The notes: a model not told the origin generated them from the letters alone. A stretch of 64,000 bases of DNA from Paulownia fortunei (GCA_019321725.1 CM033109.1:18073993-18137992), one strand, 5' to 3'. Numbered from the stretch's first letter, positions 45,312 to 56,987 are shown. Program-made: numbers and translations.

Positions 45312-46757
45312 ATAATTCCCGAGATAAACAAATTCTCAAATGATAAGGAAAATCTCTTGTACAATAAAATAAATCCAATGTCATATATTAAACTCTAAAT
45401 TGAAGCCAAAAATACTATGGTCATTAACCTTGAATGTAAATCTATACCAATAAATGATTAAAAGAAATAGAAAATAAATAAATTGACCTCCTCAATATTC
45501 GGTCACCTAATCTCCAAGAATCTCCTAGCAACTATGTCTGGATATCGAGAAAAAATTAATAAAATAATGCATAATAAATAACCCTACACAACCAGTCGGA
45601 TTAAGCAAGTAAGAAAATCATGGTATAATTTTATCAACAAAAAAAATTATTTTAACACATGAGTTCCAAAAAGAATGCTAATCATACGATAAAAAGTAAA
45701 TAATAATATTAAAATATAGATAAAAGAACCATCAAATCTCCACATAAAATTCATCAAACATATAAGATAACATTGATTAAGGATAGGTTTAATCCCCTGC
45801 CCTGGGTGTACCTATAGGCTTAACACTGTGCATTAGGTCATTGAGATACACATAACCCTGTATTCTAGGTCATTAACCAACACTCAAATCCCAATGGTCT
45901 TGATTGTCCACTACCTATTCTGGGATAGTAATAATGTATGATCCCAACAATGCTTTTCAAAACAACCTCCACAATACTCACATTAACAAACCACATTTAT
46001 ACCTTGTTACTTGTATGAAATTTCCAAGTATGATGTTTGAAACTCCCAAGTTACTTGCACACGAATGGTCACTTACCATATAATCAGTTCAATTGATTTT
46101 GTACTATGTTTCCACCATATATTTAATGTAAAGAAATAAGGCTACAATTCATGTGTAACTAGGAGATCACAAACCCATCAAATTCAATCTCAAACCTTAC
46201 ACCTACACATTTATTCTTATATTGTATTAATTGTAAGAGATGTAAAAGTAATTTACAATATCAACCATAAGTGGCACTTTGAACATATGAATAGCACATA
46301 TTCAATACTCTACTAACTCATCTATTAAATACTCCACCAAGTTATCCTTGAAACTAAGTGGTCCTAAGATTTTAATTTCTCCCAAGTTTGACTCACACCC
46401 ATGAAAAGCAATTATTTGCACAATATAAATATACAAATCACAACATAAAAAGGATAGTACTAGCAAGTGACTTTTTATTCATCACTCCTAATCATGTCTT
46501 CAATTCACACCAGCTGTTGCTTATACGTTTTGGCTCCAATGCAAGCATAATCCATTGGTTATACAATAAATAGGTTATAAGATAAGCCTATGTATTTATT
46601 TATAAGTCCATATTTCCCTTTCTAATAACTATTGACCTTAATTATTCTATAATTGCAAATAAAGGCCTACTCGACCAGCTTTATATTTGCTAGACTTTGT
46701 ATATCAAATACTTATTAGTTTATTTAACTAATTATCTATAATAGCTTAGTCAAGTAT

Positions 46758-48910
46758 GGAGAATTGCTCTTTTATTCCTAAAATGTAGGGGGTTGCAAAT
46801 TTGATACCATGCTTCTCAAAAAATCCAATTTTAGTCCAATATATAAGCCTCCCATTGCAACTTTGGTACTGCCATTTAATTTTTTATGGAAAATGACATG
46901 GGCCATTCATGTGGCCAATAAATTCAAGGTTTTGGATGGAATTTTGGCATGTTAGATGCAGATGCTTCATCCACTGAAGGTAATTTTCCAATCTTCAAGC
47001 CCTCTATTTTCTCAAATATAAAGCATAATTGAAAAATTTTAACCTATTTCTCCAAATTCTCCCATTTGAATTTGATTTTATCTGCAAATGAGTGCAAAAT
47101 ATTTTTGTTTATGAACTAAAATACTACTGGTGGGAATTTGCCAGTCAATTTGCTTAGATTTTTTCATTTAGACAAATTTATTTTAAATTCATAACATAGA
47201 AAAATGGATATACACATTATATAATTTATCTATAAATAACATTTTAGTATTTTTCAATATGTATAATACAAATTGAAAATAAAATTATTGATATCCAACT
47301 TATTTCATTTACACAAATCAATAATAGTATAAATTATTTGTGTACAAATGAATTATTCTTATATAAAATATAAAACTTTGCACATAATATATTGTTAGAT
47401 AAAATCTTATATTGTGTATATGCATTGTATTATATATTATTTTATACTACGTATCTATACTGCATAAATAGCATTTTATTCCACTGCGTTCTTGCAAAGG
47501 GGTATATTACCCTCTATTCTTTGAAAAAATGCATATAGTCCACTTGTGTTTTCATAAAAAGTGCAAACAACACCAATTCAACTTTTATCACTTATTGGAT
47601 TACAAAATGACCAACTTACCCTTATATATAAGATACATACCTCTATTCTATTTATAATTTTTTTATATTTTTTCATAAATATTAGGGTGACGTAATTAAA
47701 CATATTTAGAACATATATTTATTAAAAATAAAGAAATTATTTCAAAATATGTAAAAGTATTTTTATTAACATTCTTAGTATTTTATTCAAGATAATTTGA
47801 ATAATTAAATAAAGATATAATATTATATACTTTAAGGTTTTATCTCATATGGCATCATCAATAAAAACATGTCAAAAATGTCAAATATCAAAATTATATA
47901 AGCATATTGATCTTTGATATGTTAAATACATTTCAATTTTATTTCAAACATAAGGAATAAAATCTATAATGAATTGTGTTATTTTATGTATTTTGAAATA
48001 ACATACATCTTACTAGTAAATATTCTTCTACACTTAATGATTATGAACTATGAAAAATAAAGTAAAAAATTCATTAGATATGTATAAGGTTAAGATGGTT
48101 ATTTTCCAATTTAATAGATGAAGTAGAGTGGGTTGTCATTTGCCTTTTTTAATTATTGGAAACACCAGGGGAATCATAGGATGTAATAAGCTCCTTGTCA
48201 AACACATAGGGAGTAAAATGCCATTTACCTGTTTATACCTATATCCATATATATTGCGGAGTTTTATATTGTATTTGTACATATTACATAAAATAGTAAC
48301 TTATATAATATAATATGCATAATATTAATTACATCTCTATGTTTATCTATTTCATATAAAAATTATCTATATATTAAATTTAGACTCTTTACATATTTGG
48401 CATATATATGCATAATCATGTATCGTAAATTCATATATAATAAACTATACATATCAAATAAAATATTTAATACGTAATATTTTTCAGTTATTCATGCTAT
48501 ATACGAATATATTGCATAAATAGAGTATTATATATTGCATATCTAATATGCAATATATATTGTATTTTCTATATACTGCTATATATATTATGCAATAGGT
48601 ATTTGTCATGCAAAATAATAGTTGGTAACTATTTTCCCTCTTAATTGCAAGCAAATAATGAAAATTGACTGAAAAAAATAAATTTGACAGAGCCTGATAG
48701 TATATTTTCTCTCCCAAAAAGAATTGTACGGAACCATTACGTGTGATTTAGTGGCCACATGTGTGGCATATGCCATTTTGCACCAAAGTTAACAGCACTG
48801 CCGAAGTTACATTAGGAAACTAATATATGGAACTAAAATTGGATTTTTTAGGAAGCATGGTAACAAACTTGCAACCCCACAAATTGTATGAGTAAAAAAG
48901 CAATTTTCCC
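46758..48910. mobile_element. Mutator-like (MULE) non-autonomous element with about 170-bp inverted ends
   Basis: The left end (GGAGAATTGCTCTTTTA...) and the reverse complement of the right end (GGGAAAATTGCTTTTTTA...) align over roughly 170 bases. Shared words include GGGGTTGCAA, TACCATGCTTC, AAAAAATCCAATTTTAGT, ATATAT and CATGTGGCCA. Flanks of nine bases are GTCAAGTAT (46749-46757) and ATCAGGTAT (48911-48919), matching at seven of nine with two transitions. Long inverted ends and a 9-bp duplication are the hallmarks of Mutator-like elements. No transposase is encoded; the interior is very AT-rich and includes a second such element. Confidence 0.82.
47462..48240. mobile_element. Smaller MULE-type element nested inside the first
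   Basis: The left end at 47462-47630 (GCATAAATAGCATTTTATTCC...) aligns with the reverse complement of 48080-48240 (AGGTAAATGGCATTTTACTCC...). Shared words are GCATTTTA, the ATATTACC/CTTATTACAT region and the far segment CAACTTACCCTTATA against CATCTTAACCTTATA. Nine-base flanks ATCTATACT (47453-47461) and GTTTATACC (48241-48249) agree at six positions, and all three differences are transitions. The interior is AT-rich and non-coding. Confidence 0.65.
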
Positions 48911-49989
48911 ATCAGGTATCACACAACTGCATCAAACTTTTATATGAGTCTTGACCCCTATGTGGTTTGTACTAAATTTCTAACTAGTTCTCTTCCTTTT
49001 TCCCCTTTTCTTCTTTCTTCTCCATTTCCCCTTTTCTTTCTTCTTTTCCTGTTGTTTCTTGTTTCCTGTTTTCCTTTCTTGTCTCTCTTGTTGCTGCACT
49101 ATTGTCTCCCTCAAGCAAAAAAGTAGGTGTTTTGAACGACCAACATAAATCATATTTTGTGTCAATAAGTCAAGAAATATTATTGAACCCATTCCATATA
49201 GTAATCCAAAAAATTGTAAGTTTTATCTTTACCAATTTAGGTAAAAAATAAATTTAATATGAAAATAGGTAGGGTGGCACAAAACCTGCATCTTGTTGAA
49301 GTTAGTTACACATGGTACAAGACAATAAGAAGAAAAAGAGAAGGAACTATCCGTCTCACAGCGAGGAAGAGTGTTAATCTTCATTCATTGAGACGTCATA
49401 TTATGCATTAGGAACTAAGATGACTATCAATTCATAATAATCATTGACAACTATACGTGACATCCGCAGCTATGCTCAAGTTATTTTCTGCCAACTTCTA
49501 AATCTCTACATGCCAACTAATGACCAGAATCTATTATTGTTAAATCATCCTATAATAAAACAACTTAATGAGATTCTTCTTTATTTTACACAGCTTGTTT
49601 CTTGATCAAAGATCAAGAGCAGATAGTCTTCCCACTTCACCACCAAAAGGAGAATTGGATGGGTTTTTTGGTATTATGGAGATGGCTGGTAAAATGCAGA
49701 ACTATTGCATGTTGAATCTCCTGGAGAATATATTGCAAACAAGATAACTAGTTTCTTTAAAGAACTTCAAGATTGAATCCACCAGTGCTTAACCGTAACT
49801 GTGATCCTAGAGCAGGTGAGAAATGGATGGGGCACATAAAAAAGTTATTAGGTCTTCTTGCACAGCAAGCAGACTAATATTATATGTCCTTTATTTGTTT
49901 GACAATCTAGCAGGAACATGGTACTGCACAAGGATAGACTAAAGATCTGGGTATTGGCCTGCTCCGAGTCCTGAAGGGGATAAATCAAA
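48911..49989. other. Intergenic, with a polypyrimidine tract; no gene recognised
   Basis: Position 48985-49110 is almost wholly C and T on plus (TTCTTCTTTCTTCTCC-like). The basic frame on the opposite strand (48980-49192) is only the purine complement of this tract. The remainder shows no family resemblance. Confidence 0.5.
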
Positions 49990-50125
49990 ACCACTTGCAT
50001 GGCAAGGTATGCATTGGTATTCGTTTGAGCTAAGCAATGCACCAGCCACATTTTGCAGTTTAATGAATAATGTTCTTTTCTAGTTCTGGGATCAGTTTTT
50101 GGTGGTATAATATGATAGTGTGTTT
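49990..50125 (+). pseudogene. Gypsy reverse transcriptase scrap
   Basis: The plus-strand text WYSFELSNAPATFCSLMNNVLF, a stop, then FWDQFLVV (about 50010-50105) matches the gypsy RT segment that runs into the catalytic YLDD box. The YLDD position reads as a frame change (GTATAATATGATAG). The 130-codon minus-strand frame across it (49848-50240) is antisense. Nothing else of the element could be delimited. Confidence 0.6.
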
Positions 50126-52888
50126 TATCCTGAGTCCTTCGATGTTTCATTTGTAGCATTTGAGGGAGGAGTTGTAATAGTTGAGGGAACAAAAGCTTTA
50201 TGTAATAAAGAGAGTGTGAATTTTGTAGGGAGAAAATCACTTACCTCAGAGCATGTCATCAACCATGGATGGATCAGGAAAAGAAGGTGCAAACTACTGT
50301 AGAGTCCCCTGTTCTATCCAAGGTCACCAAGCTGGGATCCTTCTTGGGATTGTCTAACTAACATCTATAGGTCAAAGGAGATTCTAAATTTGTGAGCACT
50401 TGAACGGACTTCCTCGGGTAAGATCAGAAGCATTAGTGGATAATGGAAGGTCAAGATACTAAACGAAACTTGTAAAATGGACGAATCAAAACCCTTATTT
50501 CTTAACCTGTTACTCAAAAATCAAAACAAAAGTCCACTACCTCTACCTTCACTTTCAGATTATTTTATCAATTGTAAAGACATTGCATTTATCCATCTTG
50601 TTTTATTATCCGCAAGGAGAGATATCTTGGATGTAAAAGATGTTGAAAGAGGTCAAATAATGTAAATACCTGATATCTTATTTCAGTGATGAATGCTATC
50701 CCACATTTGGAAAAGGATGACACTGCGTCAGAACACTATTCACTGTTTTACAACATATGACATGTTTGGGTGCAAGGTGTCATCTTCAAAACCCCTCCTA
50801 ATTTTTTTACACTGGATGAGATTGGTTAGTACATGTCTAACATTTGGTATCAAGCTATGCCTGCTATAAGGATAATCCTTAGTTATTGTTCCTATTATTG
50901 TTTCCCTGAGACCGAAATCGTTACATCATCCCATGGTCAAGAATTGAGTCTGTCAAGTTGAAGAAAATAACAGTGATAATGGAATAAGGGCTTTTATGAT
51001 GAATAAGTGTTGAGAAGTGTTGACTCCAGCCTTTGACATCACCAAAGAGGTTGAAGCATACTACTCTTTCTATTAAATTGTAGAGGGATTTTGTAATATA
51101 GTAAGGGTGACCAAAGACAAGATCCAACAAAAAGGTAACTGGGTGACACATAGAAAATGAGTATTCTCAAGAAACCAAACGTTAATTTGTCTTATATTCA
51201 CAGGTTGGATAAGTTTTCTAAAGCATACCCTAGGGCAAGTCTTTTGGTCTCAGGCAGAACAAGGAACTCCACACATGGAGCTCTACACATAACCTTGTTC
51301 CATAATCTTCATGCAATAGATTTGTAACTTACTAATTGAATTCTGCTATTACCCACTCAGTAAACGAATCATAGTACATATCTTCCATTTTCGTAGACTA
51401 CATAACTTACTAAAACATAAAAAAAATAGATTAAACTCATAAAAGAATTGTCCAATTCACTAATTTTATAGCAGTTTACAAGGACTTACAGTTTTGTTTA
51501 GTTTTGATGTCATTGTTTGTCCCAGTTCCATTTGCTGCAACCTTTCTCCCTGTTGCAGCTCCTTTGAGAACTTTCTGACACTTGGAGGCAAAAGGAAGCT
51601 CTTGATTAAGACTTAGAGATAAATGGCTCATCCACTACAGAAAAGAGGAAACTAAACAGAGGCACATAAACGTACTACTCTGTGTGGGAGAAATTGGAAG
51701 GGATAAAAACCTTCGTTTAGCAAACAGAAACATGAAATGGAAAAGTTTGACAGTTTTAGTTTCTTTACTTTAAAAGAACTTTCGGCGATGAGTTATTTTC
51801 TTGCATGATAGCTTTGAACAATTTCCATAGTAAAAACTGACGATAACTAGGTGAACTTCAGAAGAAAGCAAGTTTCGTAACAGACTAATAGTTTGGCCTT
51901 CATTTGCAAATGCATTGTACAGGGCCATTGAGGATTCTGGCCGTTTTTAGGGAATGCTTGCATGTAGGTTTGTCAGACAACACAAAATACTATCTGGTCT
52001 CTCGATTTGTTCTTTTCAATGAATAGCAAAACTGGACGCCTGAACATAGAGATTGGAAAGACGATTACTATTAGGATGACAAATTCTAATTAGCAAACGT
52101 GAATAATTTTAACATGCATGTTTCAGATAACATGTACTAAAAACAAGGATGAAGTACGTGTAGTATACCATTCAAAATTGAGCAGATAATTTATCCTCAA
52201 GAAAATGTGGGGTGTGATCTCACATCAACCTCCAAACAGAAGCTTCCAATCTGATGGTGGTTGTCATAGGATTAAGTAATTTAAGAAATGAAGAAGTTTC
52301 GGAAGATGCCGTAGTAACAGCAGTCTACTTTCATACCCAAGAAATATATTCACCGGAGGGTTAGATTAGAGTTCCAATAATACTGGAGGTGAAATTCAGG
52401 GGCTGTCTAGTTGCATATTATCAAGTCCTTCCCTGTTCAGTTCATTTAAATTTGACAACACTTCCTCACCTTGATATTGATGAATTTCTGAATGGTTATA
52501 ATTGTATTCGCCCTTAAATACTTTCTGATGACTCCACAGTGAAGTAATCTTAAACTTCTTGGACAGCAAATTAATTGCAACTGTCCCAAAGCATCCTATT
52601 GGGTGGCTGCAGTCAATATGGATTTGTCACCAAAATTCAAAATGTTAACTTTTCCCAGCCACAAGCATGTCATAATGACTTAAAGTGGCAAAGACATAGG
52701 CATCTGAAACTGCCATAGCTTTCATTATCATCGCATATCAGTTAAATGGAAAATTTAGAAGAGGAGCCAAGACCAGGTCTGGAACCACAGAATTATTCCC
52801 GGATGATATTTACCAAAAAGAAAGCAAGACAATATCATCTGCAGCGAAAAGAATAACTGAAAACGAACGTGACTGCTTGAGCATATCG
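50126..52888. other. Intergenic between RT scrap and PPR gene; one weak exon-like stretch
   Basis: No gene is recognised. On the minus strand 51635-51490 is flanked by TTTTCTGTAG and GTAAGTCC and stays open for about 47 codons (MSHLSLSLNQELPFASKC...). It could be a leftover exon or chance. The 3' untranslated region of the PPR gene must lie in the right part, but no clear polyadenylation signal could be pinned down. Confidence 0.4.
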
Positions 52889-54490
52889 TTAAACTTTGAT
52901 CCAACTACGGCTAGGGAAACTTCTCAATTTCCTTTTCTTCATCATCTTCTTCACCTTTATAGCATTTCCCCACCTACTGGAGTCGGCGTATAAATTCAAC
53001 AAGAGCACACTACTTCCAGAACTTTTTGGTTCAAGCTTCGCCAACTGTTTTGCAGCTATCTCTGCTAGATCTACACTATCATGTTGCCTACATGCCCCTA
53101 ACAACGCTCCCCATACAAATAAATCAGGCTCAACTGGCATTCTCTGAATAAGACCATAAGCCTCAACAACCTTTCCTGCTCTTCCCAATAGATCTACCAT
53201 ACATGCATAATGCTCTAATCTTGGTACAATGTCATATTTTTCCTGCATCAACTGGAACAAATTTTCACCAAGATCAACCATCCCAGCATGAGTACAAGCA
53301 GCGAGAGCTGCAATGAAAGTCAAGTGGTCAAGTTTTCTTTCCTCCTCTCTCAGCATTTGATTGAAAAGTTCAATTGCTTCATGGCAGCATCCATGATTTG
53401 CATAGCCAAATATCATGGAGTTCCAGGTCACAGTATTCCTTTCAGACATCCCTTGAAACAATGACATTGCTTCAGAAATTAACCCACATTTAGCATACAT
53501 GTCTATGAGTGCGCTCCTCACATATACATCCTCTTCTAACCCCATTACCACCGAATAGCCATGAATCTCCTTGCCACGCCTCAAATCTGCAATACTAGCG
53601 GATGCAGGCAATAGACCACTGATTGTTGATGCTGTTGGGGACAACCCTGCTTGCAACATTTGTCGAAAAGCACTATACGCCTTCGTGCTCCGAAAGTTTT
53701 GCACCAAACCAGAAATTACTGATGTCCAGGATACCACATCAGGCTTAATCCCATCAGTGGCCATAATTTTGAAAATTTCGCTAACCATCACTTCATCATT
53801 TGCTTGTGAGAACCCTGAGATCAAAGAGTTCCATGTCACAATATCAGGTTTCACACCCAATAATTTCATTTCCTCAACGAAACCCAATGCTTCTTTAACA
53901 AAACCATTTTGAACGTACCCCGATACCATCGTATTTAAAGCCACCAAATCTATTTCCGCCATGACATCAAACACTCTTTTTGCCTTTTCAACCATCCCAC
54001 ATTTTGAGTACATATCAATCAATGCACACATCACAAATGCATCAGATTCAAACTCATTTTTTAGAACAACAGCATGTATTTTCTGTCCCATTTTTCGATC
54101 AGCGAGTTGTCCGCAGGCTTTGAGAACACTAGGAAGAACAATTCTGTCATGTTTAAATCCTTCCTTCTGCATTTCCTCAAACACACCCATGGCCTCCTGA
54201 TAATAGCCATTGCGAGCATAGGATCCTATGACAGCAACCCAGCTACGTATACTGGACTTGGGAAATTTGTCGAACAGCTTTCGAGCAACTGCCAACTGTT
54301 TGCACCGCGTGTAAAACGCTACGAGTTTGTAAGCAAACTGGGCAGAACTAGTCAACCCATTGACGATGAGGTGAGCGTGGAGTGCTCTGCCTGATTTTAA
54401 GGCTCGACTTTTGGTGTATACATCGATGAGCTCTTCGTAAAAGGATGAAGAGTAAAAGGAACGATGGGTTATAGGAATTTTCTGGTGCAT
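52889..54490 (-). CDS. Pentatricopeptide repeat protein, PLS class, E subgroup (organellar RNA binding)
   Basis: This is an intact, intronless 533-codon gene, the only clear host gene here. The protein is a chain of about twelve PPR helical repeats of mixed P, L and S types. Typical repeat starts are SWVAVIGSYARNGYYQEA (83-100), TWNSLISGFSQ (219-229), SWTSVISGLVQN (254-265), TWNSMIFGYANHG (355-367) and ACMVDLLGRAGK (429-440). It closes with the E domain (WGALLGACRQH, residues 460-470, to the end, SRSWIKV); there is no DYW deaminase domain. Such proteins bind specific RNA sequences in mitochondria or chloroplasts and commonly serve RNA editing, splicing or stability. The N-terminus is basic and Ser/Tyr rich, compatible with organelle import. 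The start is supported by an in-frame stop 33 bases upstream (54521-54523 complement). Length and text resemble, from memory, Arabidopsis At5g59600; the RNA target is unknown. Confidence 0.95.
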   Translation of the reverse strand: MHQKIPITHRSFYSSSFYEELIDVYTKSRALKSGRALHAHLIVNGLTSSAQFAYKLVAFYTRCKQLAVARKLFDKFPKSSIRSWVAVIGSYARNGYYQEAMGVFEEMQKEGFKHDRIVLPSVLKACGQLADRKMGQKIHAVVLKNEFESDAFVMCALIDMYSKCGMVEKAKRVFDVMAEIDLVALNTMVSGYVQNGFVKEALGFVEEMKLLGVKPDIVTWNSLISGFSQANDEVMVSEIFKIMATDGIKPDVVSWTSVISGLVQNFRSTKAYSAFRQMLQAGLSPTASTISGLLPASASIADLRRGKEIHGYSVVMGLEEDVYVRSALIDMYAKCGLISEAMSLFQGMSERNTVTWNSMIFGYANHGCCHEAIELFNQMLREEERKLDHLTFIAALAACTHAGMVDLGENLFQLMQEKYDIVPRLEHYACMVDLLGRAGKVVEAYGLIQRMPVEPDLFVWGALLGACRQHDSVDLAEIAAKQLAKLEPKSSGSSVLLLNLYADSSRWGNAIKVKKMMKKRKLRSFPSRSWIKV

Positions 54491-54776
54491 TGACGAAGCG
54501 TGGGAAATGAAGTCAGACAGTTAGAACTACCAAAATTTTGTGATCAACTTTTGAATTATTGTTTTAGATGTGATTATTAATGTATAATATGAAGAATCGT
54601 ACACCCTCTTCTCTATCATAATCTGAAAACTTCCTTAAATTTACTTAGGCGAAGTTTACTTTATAGGATTAGGCCAGATTTATTAAATAATCAAGGCCAG
54701 TCCATTGGGTACTTTTTTGGATGGAGGCCCAAATGATATTACTGATCCCGGTCCTAATTTGAATTTCTCCTGTATA
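54491..54776. promoter_or_regulatory. Upstream region of the PPR gene, bounded by a solo LTR
   Basis: Only 286 bases separate the start codon from the LTR beginning at 54777, so the core promoter and 5' leader probably lie here, with the LTR immediately outside. I could not identify a convincing TATA box. The stretch is AT-rich. Confidence 0.4.
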
Positions 54777-56987
54777 TGTTAGAGTAGAATGCCCAACGCC
54801 CCCAATTAAATGGGTGTATTATACTCTTTTACTTTTGTAAAGACAATCTTATTGGAAATCATATTAATAAAAAAGCATTTTCTTTATCTTATGTTTTGCA
54901 TTTTTTATTTTTGCATATTAGATAAAGTCCTTAGACCAAATTTAGCTATGGGGCATAGTCGCGCATATGATGGCGATCATGGAACATGCCTCTAAGACTT
55001 TAGTCTTAAATAAGTTCCGAGTCGAGAATTTTTTGAGATGGGACATCAAATAGCTCAGTAAAACTCGTACATATAATGCATGCTCGTGAGACGAGGATGT
55101 CACATTCCATTGGCATTAACGTAGAGACGTAAGTGCATATATGTGGGTGCTTGTTAGGGAACAAGTACACTGAATATGGCCCGCAAGAAATTCTTAGTTG
55201 GAGGCTTTGCCCGTCGAAATAAGAATTTATGTGTTGCGATAGTACACGACTAGTCCTCAGACTTGAGGCACGATGGTAGCCTTGTGTGCATCCTGCAGCA
55301 CTTTGATATATCTTCTTATTGCTTGACAATCACAAAGGGGGTATGTTGGGTGTTGCACTGGTGTGCATGGAGGTTTGTCAGTGGCCAACATAGAATTCGA
55401 CACTTATTTTTTTAAACAAGGGAATCTCCTGTGTTTTCATAGTTCGTGATTCAAAGACCTTGGCCAAGGCAAAATGAATTGTGATTCATCAAGAATAATT
55501 GGAACTTGAAATGGGATCACAACAATTGAATCATTTAGGGTTTCGACTTATAATACATGCCTTAGATTTAATCAGGATATTAGCTGTCGAAAGGACCGTA
55601 CGTGTATGGTACTCGCAACTGAAATAGGTTTACTCGCTATTTCACCTAAGACTAGTTTGCCATGATTACTTGCCAGGTGTTTTCATGGATAGTGAGGTTC
55701 TTGAAATAAGGAGTTGATTCCAAGCGGATTAATTAATTGGAATAATTGTTATTCATAAGTTGCAAATGTTGCAAACCCACTACTAGCTTAGTAGTGAACC
55801 TAAGAGGGTCACACATCTTTATGAAAAATAATATTTTTAATTTTAGATTTTATCCAATGGTTGGAAATTAATTAATTAATAGTGATCAATTAATTAATTA
55901 AGGGTTCTATTTAATTTAATAGTTAAATTAAATTATTCAATTAAGTAATTGGATTATTTAATTGGACCTAATTTGATTAGAAAGCCCAATTGGAGTAAAT
56001 TAAATTAATCAATTGAATTGATTAAATTGGGATTGAATCAATTGAATTGATTTGGGGATTTTTGAGTCCAAGCCCAAAATAAATATGGATCATTTAACAA
56101 GCCCACTAAAGTATGAAGGGAATAAATTAAATAAATATGATTTATTTAATTAATATATTTATAGATAAATAAAAATAGTGACCAATTTTATAGGATAAAA
56201 TAGGCCACTAAGATTTAATTTATGTATAAATATAATTATAGTATATATATGATATATATCTATCTTGATATTATTTGAAGAGTTCACATTAATATCAACA
56301 ATGTATGTAGACAATTTTGATGATTAATGTAGTCTCAAATTAGTCCACATACAATAGAAGAGTGAAAAAAAAAGAGTTCTTGAAAGATTTGGAATCCTTC
56401 CAAGATAAGGTTTTGAAATAGTTCAAAATAGAAAAACTTTCCAAGAGTTGGAAAATTATTAAAATTTTCAGCCTTATATATATGAGGGATGAAAATTACA
56501 TAATTCAATTCAAAAATTTGATCAAAAATATTTTGTTTAAAGTCTTCTATTTTTACTCTTCAAGAAAAGAAAAGAAAAGAAAGGAAAATCAGTTTCTTGT
56601 TATTTTCTTCATATTATTGTTTCAAGAACTTAAAGAATCAATCTTTATTGTTCTTGAAAATATACTCCGGTTCTAGATTAGTAAACAATTAAAAGGATAC
56701 TAGCGAATCATTTTGATTGGTGTTGCTTTCCGTATCGTGGACCTGATAGAGGGGAGACACTTGGATCCCTGCGAGTTCTGATAGTCCATGATAAGCAATT
56801 GATTGTTTCATTCCCTACAACAACCGGAGTGCACCAAAGGTATAATCCGATTTTATATTTATTTATATATTCACTTGAATAAGCGTGATCGTTAAAATCG
56901 CTTTTGAATCAAAGGGGTTAAATTTATGTTTGATAAAAAATTTAATTTTTCGCTACGTATACCCCTGCGATTATAGCGAACCCAACA
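54777..56987 (+). mobile_element. Solo LTR of Copia family 1 (second subtype, 2211 bp)
   Basis: It runs from TGTTAGAGTAGAATG to AGCGAACCCAACA. It aligns with 22734-24043 and 9593-11847 in its first half and with 18615-19681 in its second half. No gag, pol, primer site or polypurine tract flanks it. The flanking five bases differ (GTATA and ATGAA), so this is either recombination between different insertions or a later rearrangement at one edge. An (AAAAG)n run occurs at 56563-56585. Confidence 0.85.

Larger units (their letters stand above)
43501..46757. other. Long stretch without a recognisable gene, probably old LTR-type repeat
   Basis: TGTGACACTGCCACCC at about 43855 resembles the inverted end of a chromoviral LTR and would suit a minus-strand LTR belonging to the gypsy remains on its left. 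The block at 45780-45930 has the short GC-richer punctuation seen in such LTRs. No matching second copy or target duplication is visible, and no open frame is credible. Confidence 0.3.

Noticed and set aside
48980..49192. Basic 70-codon minus-strand frame rich in Lys/Arg/Glu
   Set aside because: It is only the purine strand of the polypyrimidine tract.
49848..50240. 130-codon minus-strand frame
   Set aside because: It is antisense over the gypsy RT scrap read on plus; low-complexity Gln/Leu text and no domain.
50921..51151. Gypsy integrase on either strand
   Set aside because: Some text on both strands recalls integrase, but neither strand gave an ordered set of motifs, so no call is made.
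52896..54394. Four plus-strand frames of 79-113 codons
   Set aside because: They are shadows antisense to the PPR gene, which has the repeats, the upstream in-frame stop and the full length.
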